Positions 17,318-26,862 are shown, numbered from the stretch's first letter. The stretch is DNA of 64,000 bases from Hyphomicrobiales bacterium (GCA_017305535.1 JAFKKN010000002.1:310001-374000); one strand, 5' to 3'. Numbers and translations: made by a program. Notes: a model not told the origin generated them from the letters alone.

Positions 17318-19366
17318 TCAGGCGGCGCGCACACTGCCCATGAAGCGATCCAGTTCCGCGCGCAACCGGGCGCTTTCTGCCGAAAGCGTTTGCGCGGAGC
17401 TCAGCACTTCCGCCGAGGCGACGCCGGTTTGCGTGGCCCCGCTGTTCACCTGCGAGATGTTGTTGGCGACTTCCTCGGTGCCTTGAGCGACGTTCTGCAC
17501 GTTGCCGGCGATTTCCTGGGTCGCGGCGCCCTGCTGCTCGACGGCAGTTGCGATCGTCGAAGCAATGTCGGAGATTTGGCCGATGGTACCGCTGATCTCC
17601 TTGATCGCCGCCACCGATTCCCGCGTCGCACTCTGCATTCCGAGAATGTGCGAGGAAATTTCGTCGGTCGCCTTCGCGGTTTGACTGGCCAACGATTTGA
17701 CTTCGGAAGCCACGACCGCGAAGCCACGTCCTGCCTCGCCGGCGCGCGCCGCCTCGATGGTCGCGTTCAGCGCCAGCAGATTGGTCTGCTCGGCAATCGC
17801 CGTGATCAGCTTCACGACATCGCCGATGTCTTGCGCGGCCCGCGACAACTCTCCGATCCGCTCATCCGTCAGGTTTGCCTGTTTCACCGCGCTGGCGGCG
17901 ATACGGCTGGATTCATGCACCTGGCGACCGATCTCATCGACCGACATCGAGAGTTCCTCGGTGGCGGCGGCGACCGATTGCATATTGGACGACGCCTCTT
18001 CCGAAGCCCCGGCAACGTGCGTCGAAAGACTTTGTGTGGTCTCCGCGGTCTGCGTAAGGGTATCGGCGGCGGCTTCCAGTTGCGCGGCGGACGACGAGAC
18101 GTTCGCGACGATGGCGCCGACGGCGGCCTCGAACTCGTCGGCGAACCGAATCATCTCGGCGCGACGTGCTTCGCTGGCGGTGCGGTTGCGCTCTTCATGC
18201 GCGGCCGCGTCCCGTTCCGCCTTGGCGACCGCCTGAACCTTGAACCCCTCGACCGCCGCTGCCATGTCGCCGATCTCGTCCTTGCGGCCGAGCCCCGGCA
18301 ACACGACGTCGAAATTGCCCTTGGCAAGCTCGCGCATCGCCGCGCACATCTTCACCATCGGCCGCGCGATGCCGTTACCCAACAGCACCGCGAGAAGGAC
18401 GCCGAGCAGGATGCTGCCGATCGCCAGCACCATGATCAACCGTCGCGTATCCTGCATGATGCTCTGGGTCTGGCCTTCGATCCGCTTCTGATCGGCCAGC
18501 AGATCCTGCTTCATCGAATCCGACAACTTGGTAATCGACGTCGCCGTATTCATCATCTCGCCGCCGAGCCGCTCGATCAATTCGGCCTTCGTCACCAGTT
18601 CGGCGAACGACGTGGTGTAGTCGGACAGGTCGGCGACAGCGTCGGTCAGCTTGCGCTCGATCGCTTCGTGACCCTTGGCCGGAATCGAGGTGAACGCAGC
18701 CTTGAGGAATTTCAATCGTGCCGTCGCACTGGCAGCCCCGGTTGGCTCCGGCTTGCGGGCATAGGTGCTTAACAACGCCGAAGTTGCGATCAACTGCGTG
18801 GCGACGTCCTTGACCTTTGTCTGCAATGCGTCCTGTCCGGCATCACCCGCCGTGCTGGCAATATCGTCGAGCCTGTAGCGCAGGGCCGTACCCTTGGCGA
18901 TCACACGGTTTTCAGCGATCGTGGCGAATTCCTGCTTCGCCTTCAGCGTCCCCGTGAAGGTGGCGGCGAACGTCTCGAACTGCTTGGCCAATTCGCCGAC
19001 GCGCGCCAGACGTTCAGGATCGGTCGTTCCCGCCTTGGCATGACCAATCGCCGTCTTGAGACGGGCTTCGGCCGCCTGCGCAGCCTCGGCGTCGGCATCG
19101 TTGCCGGTCAGAACGTAATAGCGGACAAGCTCACGAAACGACATCAGCTCGCGGTCGATGTTGCGGGCGAGATCGGCTTCGGCGACACCGGCTTGCGAGG
19201 CGGCGACGCTCGCGGCGATACGGCCGAAGCCGAAATAAGCAAAACCCATGCTGATCGCAGAGACGATCAACAAACAGCCGAACCCCAGAGTGACCTTGCT
19301 GCGAAACCGCAGGGCGGGCATCTTCACCCACGCCCCTCGCGATCGCTCACGCTTCAACGTACCCAC
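17318..19366 (-). CDS. Methyl-accepting chemotaxis protein
   Basis: A 682-residue transmembrane receptor: first membrane helix at about 27-50, a long helical periplasmic sensor (about 51-310; all-alpha, resembling helical bimodular sensors), second helix (about 312-334), a HAMP domain (about 335-390), a coiled-coil stalk, and the signalling domain whose hairpin tip reads IAEQTNLLALNATIEAARAG, followed by GRGFAVVASEVKSLA. That tip contacts CheA and CheW. No CheB/CheR-binding C-terminal pentapeptide is present. The start is GTG 19366 behind GGAGG; a GTG-AAG-ATG at 19327 is an alternative. There are no other chemotaxis genes nearby, so this is an orphan receptor with unknown ligand. Confidence 0.94.
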   Translation of the reverse strand: MGTLKRERSRGAWVKMPALRFRSKVTLGFGCLLIVSAISMGFAYFGFGRIAASVAASQAGVAEADLARNIDRELMSFRELVRYYVLTGNDADAEAAQAAEARLKTAIGHAKAGTTDPERLARVGELAKQFETFAATFTGTLKAKQEFATIAENRVIAKGTALRYRLDDIASTAGDAGQDALQTKVKDVATQLIATSALLSTYARKPEPTGAASATARLKFLKAAFTSIPAKGHEAIERKLTDAVADLSDYTTSFAELVTKAELIERLGGEMMNTATSITKLSDSMKQDLLADQKRIEGQTQSIMQDTRRLIMVLAIGSILLGVLLAVLLGNGIARPMVKMCAAMRELAKGNFDVVLPGLGRKDEIGDMAAAVEGFKVQAVAKAERDAAAHEERNRTASEARRAEMIRFADEFEAAVGAIVANVSSSAAQLEAAADTLTQTAETTQSLSTHVAGASEEASSNMQSVAAATEELSMSVDEIGRQVHESSRIAASAVKQANLTDERIGELSRAAQDIGDVVKLITAIAEQTNLLALNATIEAARAGEAGRGFAVVASEVKSLASQTAKATDEISSHILGMQSATRESVAAIKEISGTIGQISDIASTIATAVEQQGAATQEIAGNVQNVAQGTEEVANNISQVNSGATQTGVASAEVLSSAQTLSAESARLRAELDRFMGSVRAA

Positions 19367-19551
19367 CTCAGCCCTCCGGATTTTCAGTTTGTTTTCGGGA
19401 TGGGGAATCCCGTCATACGGCTGAAAATTAGAGCGAAATGAATAAGAGGGCGTAAACTAATACCGGCCAGAGCGGCATTTCTTGTCAATGGAGGGGTGAA
19501 AATAGGCCAAACGCGAGGGGACCGGCCAGGCTCCAATCCACCCCGATCAGA

Positions 19552-19812
19552 TCAATAGTCCGGATAGGCGCGATGCCGGCGTTGGCGTGGACGCTCGGGA
19601 CCGGAGAACGCGTACCAAGGATTGGCGCTACAATCCGCGAAACGACCGGAAGCGCTGGCTCGGCACTGAGCGTAGGTGTCGTAGGAACAGTCGCCCGGCA
19701 AGCTCCTACCGGGAGATTGCAGACAGAAAGGATACTCCCGCGCTTCGGCGGGAGTCGAGGCCGCGGCCGCCATCATTCCGGCCGCCAGAACCGCCAACGC
19801 CACTGCACGCAT
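19552..19812 (-). CDS. Small secreted protein of the DUF3551 type
   Basis: An 86-residue product with a clear signal peptide (MRAVALAVLAAGMMAAAAS, cleavage near PAEA), then a short mature part with four cysteines (YPFCLQ, GDCSYDTYAQCRASASG, FADCSANPW) and a basic tail (RPRQRRHRAYPDY). The pattern matches the small exported DUF3551 proteins abundant in Bradyrhizobium relatives; function unknown. The ATG at 19812 is chosen because AAGGGA sits 7 bases before it. It is divergent from the next gene. Confidence 0.8.
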   Translation of the reverse strand: MRAVALAVLAAGMMAAAASTPAEAREYPFCLQSPGRSLPGDCSYDTYAQCRASASGRFADCSANPWYAFSGPERPRQRRHRAYPDY

Positions 19813-19966
19813 GTGATATCCCTTCATTTGACCTGTGACCGCTGCGACGTCATCGCAGGATGAAATAAACAAAGCCACAACGACCTCTATCGGTTCTACT
19901 ACAAGCGTTCAACATCTCTCGATCCATGCCGGCTGTATTGCCTGCCGTCCGCACAGAGAGGACACA

Positions 19967-20383
19967 GTGCCGATCCATATCACCGCTCTCGACCATCTTG
20001 TCATCAACGTCGCCGATGTTGGGCGCTCCGCGCGATGGTATCATCACGTACTGGGAATGGAGGTGCGGGTATTCGATCCGGGACACGGCAAGCTCCCGCG
20101 AACGTCGCTGGTGTTCGGCGCACAGAAAATCAATCTCCGTCCGCACGATGCCGACAAACAGGACTGGTTCACCGCCGATCATGTGGCCGCGGGCAGCGAC
20201 GATTTGTGCTTTCTCACGTCCGCTACGCCAGAGCAGGTAGTCGCGCATCTCGCCGCGTCGAATATCGCGATCGAGGAAGGCCCGGTCGACAAACAAGGCG
20301 CGCGCGGCACACTGCGGTCGGTCTACTGCCGCGATCCCGATGGCAACCTGATCGAAATCGCCTCCTATCCGCCGACGTCCTGA
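19967..20383 (+). CDS. VOC-family (glyoxalase-fold) protein
   Basis: A 138-residue single-module protein of the vicinal-oxygen-chelate fold: ITALDHLVINVADVGRSARW at the start, HHVLGMEVRVF, FGAQKINLRP, and at the end RSVYCRDPDGNLIEIASYP, where the Glu of LIEI and the early His are typical metal ligands. Members include glyoxalases, dioxygenases and antibiotic-resistance proteins; the reaction is not predictable here. It starts at GTG 19967 with GAGGAC before it. It is followed after 115 bases by an acyl-CoA ligase gene. Confidence 0.88.
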   Translation: MPIHITALDHLVINVADVGRSARWYHHVLGMEVRVFDPGHGKLPRTSLVFGAQKINLRPHDADKQDWFTADHVAAGSDDLCFLTSATPEQVVAHLAASNIAIEEGPVDKQGARGTLRSVYCRDPDGNLIEIASYPPTS

Positions 20384-20498
20384 TCCGGTGGCACCAATTT
20401 GCAAGGATTTGATCGTCATCCAGCGCGATGGCAGGATACAAAGATAAATCCGGCCGCTCGAACGCCGGACCGCAAGAGCGCAAAACGAGGGAGGCACC

Positions 20499-22082
20499 AT
20501 GTCCACATCAGCCCCATCCGGCATCGTCGGCCCGTTCGCGGGTCTCGACGTCCCATGGCTGTTGCGGATGCGGGCCGCGATCCGGGGCGACCACCCATTC
20601 CTGATCTGGGCGCCATTCGATGGCCCGTCCCGATCGTGGAGCTATCGCGAATTCGACGACCGGGTCGGCGCGCTGGCCGCTGGCCTTGCCAAACGTGGCA
20701 TCAAGCAGGGCGACGCCGTCCTGATCCACCTCGACAATTGCATCGAGATGATGCTGGCATGGTTCGCCTGCGTTGAACTCGGTGCCATCGCCGTCACCAC
20801 CAATACCCGTTCGGCGGCGGCGGAGATGGCCTATTTCGCGGATCATTGCGGCGCGGTCGCCGCGATCACTCAGCCAGCCTATGCCGAACTGGTGGCGCAG
20901 AACTGCAAAAATCTGCGCTGGCTCGCGGTGACTTCGCACAATGCCGGCGCCGCACCGGAACAGGGCGATGCTCACTCCCGGTCGGATCGTTTCGAAGCGT
21001 TGTTCGCTGATAGCGCCGACCGGCCACGCCGCCCGACCGATCCCCTCGCGGCTTGCAGCGTCCAATATACGTCGGGGACCACCTCGCGGCCCAAGGCCGT
21101 GCTGTGGACCCATGCCAATGCGCTGTGGGGCGCGAAGATCAACGCGGCGCATCAGGACCTGCATGCCGGCGACGTTCACCAGACATATCTGCCGCTGTTT
21201 CACACCAACGCGCTGGCCTATTCGATGCTGTCGAGCCTGTGGGTCGGTGCATCTTGCGTGATTCAGCCGCGCTTCTCGGCGCGGCGCTTCTGGAACGTCG
21301 CCGCAGAGCATCGCTGCACCTGGACCTCGACGATCCCCTTCTGCATCAAGGCGCTGCTCGAACACGAGATTCCGAAGCAGCACACATTCCGGCTGTGGGG
21401 CACGGCGGTGTGCGATCCGCCGCCGTTCGCGGTGCTCGGCGTCAAGATGATCGGCTGGTGGGGCATGACCGAGACCATCACCCACGGCATCGTCGGCGAG
21501 GTCGATCAACCCAATACGCCGATGTCGATCGGCCGCGCCGCCGCCGAATACGAAATCCGCGTCATCGATGACAACGGCGCGCCGACTATCGTCGGCGATA
21601 CCGGTAATCTCTTGATCAAAGGCATCCCCGGCCTGTCGCTGTTCAAGGAATATCTACATAACGAACAGGCGACGCGCGAGAGCTTCGACGAGCACGGCTA
21701 TTTCATCACCGGCGACCGCATCACCTTGCTGGAAAACGGTTTCATGAAGTTCGGCGACCGCGCCAAGGACATGCTCAAGGTCGGCGGCGAGAACGTCGCC
21801 GCCTCGGAGATCGAACAGATCATCATCACGGTGCCGGGGGTTCGCGAGGCAGCCGTCGTCGCCAAGAAGCACCCGATGCTGGACGAGGTGCCGGTGGTGT
21901 TCATCATCCCGCAGGCCGGCACCGCGAAAATTCCGGAGAGCCTGCACGACGACATCCTGTCGGCGTGTCGCAATGCGCTCGCCGATTTCAAGGTCCCGCG
22001 CGAGGTGCATTTCGTCGACGACATGCCACGGTCGACACTGGAGAAAGTCGCCAAGAACGAGCTGCGCAAACTCCTCGCGTGA
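20499..22082 (+). CDS. AMP-dependent acyl-CoA synthetase/ligase
   Basis: A 527-residue ANL-superfamily enzyme, activating a carboxylic acid with ATP and passing it to CoA. The P-loop reads SVQYTSGTTSRPKAVLWTH, with Ser in place of the usual Gly after GTT. GWWGMTETITHG (adenine-binding), GYFITGDR and KFGDRAKDMLKVGGENVAASEIE (hinge and C-domain) follow, then a near-C-terminal lysine region STLEKVAKNELRK. The substrate acid is unknown. GGGAGG precedes ATG 20499. It ends directly against the convergent HD-GYP gene with no gap. Confidence 0.92.
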   Translation: MSTSAPSGIVGPFAGLDVPWLLRMRAAIRGDHPFLIWAPFDGPSRSWSYREFDDRVGALAAGLAKRGIKQGDAVLIHLDNCIEMMLAWFACVELGAIAVTTNTRSAAAEMAYFADHCGAVAAITQPAYAELVAQNCKNLRWLAVTSHNAGAAPEQGDAHSRSDRFEALFADSADRPRRPTDPLAACSVQYTSGTTSRPKAVLWTHANALWGAKINAAHQDLHAGDVHQTYLPLFHTNALAYSMLSSLWVGASCVIQPRFSARRFWNVAAEHRCTWTSTIPFCIKALLEHEIPKQHTFRLWGTAVCDPPPFAVLGVKMIGWWGMTETITHGIVGEVDQPNTPMSIGRAAAEYEIRVIDDNGAPTIVGDTGNLLIKGIPGLSLFKEYLHNEQATRESFDEHGYFITGDRITLLENGFMKFGDRAKDMLKVGGENVAASEIEQIIITVPGVREAAVVAKKHPMLDEVPVVFIIPQAGTAKIPESLHDDILSACRNALADFKVPREVHFVDDMPRSTLEKVAKNELRKLLA

Positions 22083-23177
22083 TCACATCCCGAACGCGAC
22101 GGGGCGGAATGCCTGTAGTAATTGCTGATCCAGCTTGCCGCCCATCTGCTCCATCATCGCGAACGCCTGGGTATGGGTGAATGGCATCCGGTAGGACCGC
22201 TTTTCCACCAGCGCCGCATGAATGTCGACGATGGTGGTGAGCCGAACGATGTCGCTGATGCGGTCGGCCGTCAGGCTGTGCGGATAACCGCTGCCGTCGA
22301 GAAATTCGTGATGATGCAGCACGACGTCGAGCATCTCCGGCGGAAAACTGCCCTCGTCCGCCAACGCTTCGTAACCAAGGCGTGGGTGCTGACGCATGTG
22401 ATCCATTTCGGCATCGGTCAGCTTGCCCGGCTTGTCGAGAATCGAAAGCGGAATGTAGGCCTTGCCGACGTCGTGCAGCAGCGCCGCCCGTGCCAGTCGC
22501 CGCTGATCGTCCTCGCGCATTCCGAGATGCTGGGCGAACGCCACCGCGAAACCGGTCACGAACAGGCAATGGCGATAGCTGTGATTGTGATGCCGCCCCA
22601 CCAGCGCCAGCCATTCCCGTAGCGAGGTCTTCTTGATCGCGCGCAGGATTTGCGTTTCCGCCTGCAACACGTCGTTGAATGTCAGCGGCGTACCCGCGGG
22701 CAAGCGGTTGAAGATCTTGACCATCACCAGATGCGCGGCGGCGACGCCCTTGTTCAGCGCCTGGCCGCCTTCGGTCTGATCATAGTCGTTGGTGTCGGGA
22801 AACGCGGCACGGACGCGCTGCAAAATGGCGCGCGCATCGAACGGCCGCTCGATGGTGTCGGTCGCGCCGAGCGCCCACGCCTGCATCGATCCGTGATGCA
22901 GCGCATCCGCGAGCACGAACAGCCGCGGCATCGATTGATAGCTCTTACCGGTCAGCTTGCGGCGAACGCGCTGGACACTCTCTGCGGATCGCAAATCAAT
23001 ATCGACCACAATCCCGGAAATTTTCCCCGTCGGGGTTTCCGGGATATCCGAGGTCGAGACAATTCCGACATCGCCGAGATTTCCGAGAATCCGCGCCAGT
23101 TCGTCACTTCCATCACCACGATCAGAAGCCAACAGGAATCGTTTTCTGGCAGGGGTTTGCTTCAACGCAGCGCTCAT
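22083..23177 (-). CDS. HD-GYP domain protein with N-terminal receiver-like domain
   Basis: A 364-residue cytoplasmic protein. Residues about 12-125 resemble a response-regulator receiver fold (KRFLLASDR, GIVVDIDLRS, RLFVLAD, GATDTIERPFDARAIL), but the acidic cluster near the start is weak, so phosphorylation is uncertain. Residues about 190-350 form an HD-GYP domain with HSYRHCLFVTGF, LLHDVGKAYIP, MRQHPRLGYEAL, and HHHEFLDGSGYP, so all metal-binding His/Asp residues and the GYP motif are present; the family hydrolyses cyclic di-GMP (some members cGAMP). No GGDEF partner is nearby. Confidence 0.92.
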   Translation of the reverse strand: MSAALKQTPARKRFLLASDRGDGSDELARILGNLGDVGIVSTSDIPETPTGKISGIVVDIDLRSAESVQRVRRKLTGKSYQSMPRLFVLADALHHGSMQAWALGATDTIERPFDARAILQRVRAAFPDTNDYDQTEGGQALNKGVAAAHLVMVKIFNRLPAGTPLTFNDVLQAETQILRAIKKTSLREWLALVGRHHNHSYRHCLFVTGFAVAFAQHLGMREDDQRRLARAALLHDVGKAYIPLSILDKPGKLTDAEMDHMRQHPRLGYEALADEGSFPPEMLDVVLHHHEFLDGSGYPHSLTADRISDIVRLTTIVDIHAALVEKRSYRMPFTHTQAFAMMEQMGGKLDQQLLQAFRPVAFGM

Positions 23178-23396
23178 GACGTCCTCGGGACACTCTCGGT
23201 TTCCAACCGATAGCCGACGAGTCGAGTCATTCCTGTTAATGGGAATTGTTAACGGAGACTGTCCACGGCACGCTCAACCTTAGGGATCGCGTTGACGGAC
23301 TCTCGCCTCACGCGCATTTCCTAAATGTTTTCAGGCCCCGAATGCTAACGGCCGGGCCGGGCGCGACCATCGTCACGCATACAGAAACGCATAAAG

Positions 23397-23428
23397 GAAA
23401 TGCCGCCGGATCGCTCCGGCGGCATTTC
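23397..23428 (-). terminator. Terminator after the molybdenum oxidase genes
   Basis: GAAATGCCGCCGGA and TCCGGCGGCATTTC are a perfect 14-base inverted repeat with a 4-base loop, ending 19 bases beyond the oxidase stop. On the minus strand it is followed by CTTTATGCG, a short T-run; the A-rich left arm also makes it possible for the other strand. Confidence 0.7.
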
Positions 23429-23446
23429 ACGAAGTGACGACGACGA

Positions 23447-25750
23447 TCAGGCCTTCATCGCCGCCTTGACGGCTTCCGCCGTGATCGGCAGCGAGCGCAC
23501 CCGGGCACCCACCGCATTGAAGATCGCGTTGGCGATAGCGGGCGCCACCACCGTCACCGTCGGCTCGCCGACGCCGGTGGCGGGCTCGCCGTTGGCGATG
23601 ATGTTGACGGCAACCTCCGGCATCTGGCTCATGCGCAGCGGCGTATAGGTATCGAAGTTGGACTGTTCGATCCCGCCGTCCTTCATCGTCGCCTTCTCAT
23701 AGAGAGCCAACGACAAGCCCCACATCGCTCCGCCCTCAACCTGAGCGCGGATGCCGTCGGGGTTCACCGCCGTGCCGACGTCGGTGGCCACAGTCAGCTT
23801 CTTGACCTTGACCTCACCCGACGGCGCGACCGCGACATGGGCAACGCACGCCGTCCAGCTCGCGGTCTTGCGCTCCTGCGACGACACGCAGGCGATGCCC
23901 ATGCCCTCGCCCTTGGCGAGCTTGAGACTACCGTAGCCGGCAAGCCCCATCGCCGCGAGCAAGGTGTTGCGCAGCCGCTGCGCGCCGCCGTCATTGTCAC
24001 CGGCACCGTCCAGCATTGCGATGCGGAACTGCGCCGGGTCCTTGCCAGCAGCATGAGCGAGTTCATCGACCATGCTTTCGACAGCCCAGAACGTCCAGCC
24101 CGGCGCGACCGACCGCAACTGTCCGGACGGCGTCGCCTGCTGCGCCATTTCGTTGATAATGGCGCGGACGTTGTGATTGGGTACGGAATAGAAGAAATCG
24201 GCCCCGTTCACCGTGAAGGCATCGAGCGCGCCCTTTTTGTCCACCGATGGCGACAGGAACGCGGGAATGCCCCAGCGCTTGGTCGGCCAGGCGCTGACGA
24301 CGTCATGGTTGAGCGCGACCAGTTTGCCGTTCTGGTCGAGGCCGCCCTTCATCTTCTGGTAGGTGAGCGGCCGCGAGAAATCCATCGTCGCGTCGTCTTC
24401 GCGCGAATAGATCACCTTGACCGGTTTACCGACCGCCTTCGCCGCCTGCACCGCCGGCACCATCATGTCGCCGTCGAGCCGACGGCCAAAGCCGCCGCCG
24501 AGCCAGGTCTGATGCAGCACGACCTGCTTGGGATCGACTCCGGCCGCACCCGCCGCGATCGCTCCCGAACGCGTCGGGAACTGATTGCCGGAATAGATGT
24601 GCCAGATGTCGCCATCGAGATGCGCGGTGGCATTCATCGGCTCCATCGGCACGTGGATGTTGATGTTGGTGGTGTATTCGGCTTCCAGCACCTTGGCGGC
24701 CGACGCCAGTCCTGACGCGGTATCGCCGGTCTTGACGAAGAACAGCCCGGAGTCGTCGAGCTTTTGCAACCGCTTCGCTTCCGCGAGCAGAGATTCGCTC
24801 GACACCTTGGCGTTGGGGCCGTGATCCCATGTCACCTTCAAGGCCTCGGCGGCCTGACGGGCGTGCTGATAGGTGTCGGCCACCGCCACCACCCAGCCGG
24901 TCGTGGTCATGGTCTTGTCGTCGAGGGTCACCGCCTTGATGAAGCCCGGCACCTTCTTCGCCGCGCTATCATCGACCGACTTCACCGTCGCACCGTAGCG
25001 CACCGGCGGCAGTACCAGCTTGCCGTACACCATGCCCGGCAGGAAAGTGTCGATGCCGTATTTGGCGGTGCCGTTGACCTTGAACGGAATATCGAGTTGC
25101 GGCACCGACACGCCGATCATGGTGTATTGATCCGGCGTCTTCAGCTTGATCGCCTTCAGTTCGTCCGGCGTGAAGGTTTTAGTGATCTTGCCGCCCTTGA
25201 CGATCTCCGCGAACGTCTTCGAGGTTTTCGACTTGGCGTGAGCGATAACCGAATCCCGCACGGTCAATTCCGAAGCGGGCACGTTCATCATCGCCGCAGC
25301 AGCGTCCGTCAACGCGATCCGCCCGGCGGCTCCGGCCCGGCACATCGCATCGAAGTTCATCATGGTGCTCCAGCTTCCGCCGGTGATCTGCGCGCCGAGC
25401 ATCGGATCATTGAACTTCGGATCGTTGGTCGCCAGCGCGATGCGCATGTCGGACCATTTCGACCCGAGTTCTTCGGCGACCATCTGCGCCATGGTGGACG
25501 CAATATGCTGGCCCATATCGGCCTTGCCGACGCTGACTGTCACCAACCCGTCCTCGCCGATCGAGTACCAGACACTCGGATCGAACTTCGCCGGAGCGGC
25601 AACGGCCTGATCCAGTCCGAGCAGATCGGAGCTGGCCGCATAACCCAGCACCAGGCCAGTGGCGACGGTACCGATGAGGAAATGACGGCGCGACAACGGA
25701 ACGGCCGGGCCGACGGCTTCGCCTTGAACGTTGTTCAGGTGCTTGTTCAT
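23447..25750 (-). CDS. Molybdopterin-binding oxidoreductase, large subunit (isoquinoline 1-oxidoreductase beta / aldehyde dehydrogenase type)
   Basis: A 767-residue subunit of the xanthine-oxidase family, exported folded by the Tat system: SRRHFLIG at residues 20-27 is a twin-arginine motif followed by a hydrophobic stretch. Molybdenum-cofactor regions are visible: GKADMGQHIASTMAQMVAEE, GGSWSTMM, the segment WLGGGFGRRLDGD (about residue 410), and the C-terminal GGAMWGLSLALYE with GVGEPTVTVVAPAIANA, whose Glu is the likely catalytic base. Its start overlaps the stop of the 2Fe-2S subunit by 4 bases (ATGA), and GGAGG precedes it. The substrate (N-heterocycle or aldehyde) is not determined; no FAD subunit is adjacent. 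Confidence 0.92.
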   Translation of the reverse strand: MNKHLNNVQGEAVGPAVPLSRRHFLIGTVATGLVLGYAASSDLLGLDQAVAAPAKFDPSVWYSIGEDGLVTVSVGKADMGQHIASTMAQMVAEELGSKWSDMRIALATNDPKFNDPMLGAQITGGSWSTMMNFDAMCRAGAAGRIALTDAAAAMMNVPASELTVRDSVIAHAKSKTSKTFAEIVKGGKITKTFTPDELKAIKLKTPDQYTMIGVSVPQLDIPFKVNGTAKYGIDTFLPGMVYGKLVLPPVRYGATVKSVDDSAAKKVPGFIKAVTLDDKTMTTTGWVVAVADTYQHARQAAEALKVTWDHGPNAKVSSESLLAEAKRLQKLDDSGLFFVKTGDTASGLASAAKVLEAEYTTNINIHVPMEPMNATAHLDGDIWHIYSGNQFPTRSGAIAAGAAGVDPKQVVLHQTWLGGGFGRRLDGDMMVPAVQAAKAVGKPVKVIYSREDDATMDFSRPLTYQKMKGGLDQNGKLVALNHDVVSAWPTKRWGIPAFLSPSVDKKGALDAFTVNGADFFYSVPNHNVRAIINEMAQQATPSGQLRSVAPGWTFWAVESMVDELAHAAGKDPAQFRIAMLDGAGDNDGGAQRLRNTLLAAMGLAGYGSLKLAKGEGMGIACVSSQERKTASWTACVAHVAVAPSGEVKVKKLTVATDVGTAVNPDGIRAQVEGGAMWGLSLALYEKATMKDGGIEQSNFDTYTPLRMSQMPEVAVNIIANGEPATGVGEPTVTVVAPAIANAIFNAVGARVRSLPITAEAVKAAMKA

Positions 25751-26235
25751 GTGTTCCTCCGATCGCTGCCGGTGGACGCGGTGCGCATTTCCGCCGCGGC
25801 GCGCAGCACGGCGCGCTGGATCCGGGCGTAGGTCATGCAACGGCAGAGATTGCCGTCCATGTGCGCAACCACTTCTTCCTTGGTCGGGCTGGAATTCTTT
25901 GACAACAACGAGGCGGCCTGCATGATCTGTCCGGACTGGCAGTAACCGCATTGCGGCACCTGCTCGGCGATCCAGGCTTTTTGCAGCGGATGGTCGCCCT
26001 TCTCGCTCAAGCCTTCGATGGTGGTGATCTGTTTGCCGACGGCTTCCTTCACCGCCGTCTGGCAGGAGCGCACGGCCTCGCCATTGACGTGAACTGTACA
26101 GGCGCCACACAGCCCGGCACCGCAACCGAACTTGGTACCGGTCATTTGGAGTTGTTCGCGGATGACCCAGAGCAGCGGCGTATCGTCGGCCGCGTCGACG
26201 GACATATTCCGTCCATTGATGATGAGATTTGCCAT
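25747..26235 (-). CDS. (2Fe-2S) small subunit of the molybdenum oxidoreductase (IorA-like)
   Basis: A 162-residue electron-transfer subunit. The N-terminal plant-type ferredoxin cluster is bound by cysteines in KFGCGAGLCGACTVHVNG and a later Cys in SCQTAV; the C-terminal helical cluster by QCGYCQSGQIMQA and NLCRCMTYARIQRAV. This is the usual small subunit of two-subunit IorAB-type enzymes. It has no signal peptide, so it is probably co-exported with the Tat-carrying partner. The ATG at 26235 is chosen (MANLIING); 24 more codons upstream are open but look non-coding. It is translationally coupled to the large subunit downstream. Confidence 0.93.
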   Translation of the reverse strand: MANLIINGRNMSVDAADDTPLLWVIREQLQMTGTKFGCGAGLCGACTVHVNGEAVRSCQTAVKEAVGKQITTIEGLSEKGDHPLQKAWIAEQVPQCGYCQSGQIMQAASLLSKNSSPTKEEVVAHMDGNLCRCMTYARIQRAVLRAAAEMRTASTGSDRRNT

Positions 26236-26520
26236 CCCATTGTTCCCTGCCGGTGCACGACACCGCTTACGGCGATGACTGACATCGAGGTATTCCCCGC
26301 CACGCACCGGGTGAATGGCGGAGGCCGGAGCATGATCGCCTTTTCAACCGCAGGCAATGCGAATTAGAATCGACCTAAACAAAAACCGGAAGAATCGTTT
26401 GTGCATCGCACATGCAACTTGGCCGGAAATATTCGCCGCTGCGCTTTGCTGCTATAGATGCTTCCTGTCGACCGGGTGGCCCCCTCCCGGCCGGCGCGCC
26501 AAACAAATGAGAGCCGACTT

Positions 26521-26862
26521 GTGAGAAGCATTTCCGCCGCCGTCCTCCTCTCCACACTTGTTACCAGTGGCATGATCGGTCCGGTCCGCGCCGAGATCCT
26601 GCGCCGGCCACCACCCTTCGTCGCGACGCTCTCCAACCATGCGCCGCTGGTATTCGGCATGAACCCGACCGAAGCCGCCGACGCGCTGCGAACGCCACTG
26701 ACCTACGTGCGCGGCCGCCGTGGCAACGAGATCTATCTGGCGGTACGCGATATCGGCGGCAGCCTGTTTTTTCCGCGCCGCGACCATCTCTATCTTCAGT
26801 TCCGCCGCGGCCACCTCACTGGCTGGAAGGGCGACTGGAATCTCAACGAGACGTGGCGCTAA
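26521..26862 (+). CDS. Secreted protein of unknown function
   Basis: About 113 residues: a signal peptide from GTG 26521 (VRSISAAVLLSTL, cleavage near PVRA-E) and a mature part of about 90 residues with PPFVATLSNHAPLVFGMNP, ALRTPLTYVRGRRGNEIYLA and LYLQFRRGHLTGWKGDW. The mature sequence looks like one small beta-rich domain. I do not recognise a named family, though similar exported proteins are familiar from Bradyrhizobium genomes. A TTG at 26518 or an upstream ATG at 26458 are other possible starts; the frame is supported by the signal peptide and by codon use like the neighbours. Confidence 0.65.
   Translation: MRSISAAVLLSTLVTSGMIGPVRAEILRRPPPFVATLSNHAPLVFGMNPTEAADALRTPLTYVRGRRGNEIYLAVRDIGGSLFFPRRDHLYLQFRRGHLTGWKGDWNLNETWR

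Noticed and set aside
19510-19534. GGAGC-N16-CGTT upstream of the chemotaxis receptor
   Set aside because: One mismatch in the -35 element, 143 bases from the start; not strong enough to call EcfG control.
23236-23252. TTAA-N9-TTAA before the HD-GYP gene, as a CtrA site
   Set aside because: The CtrA consensus needs a 7-base spacer; here it is 9.
25751-26263. A 171-codon upstream extension of the molybdenum oxidase gene
   Set aside because: This stretch overlaps the 2Fe-2S subunit gene in another frame and shows no domain; the ATG at 25750 has a GGAGG and a Tat signal after it.
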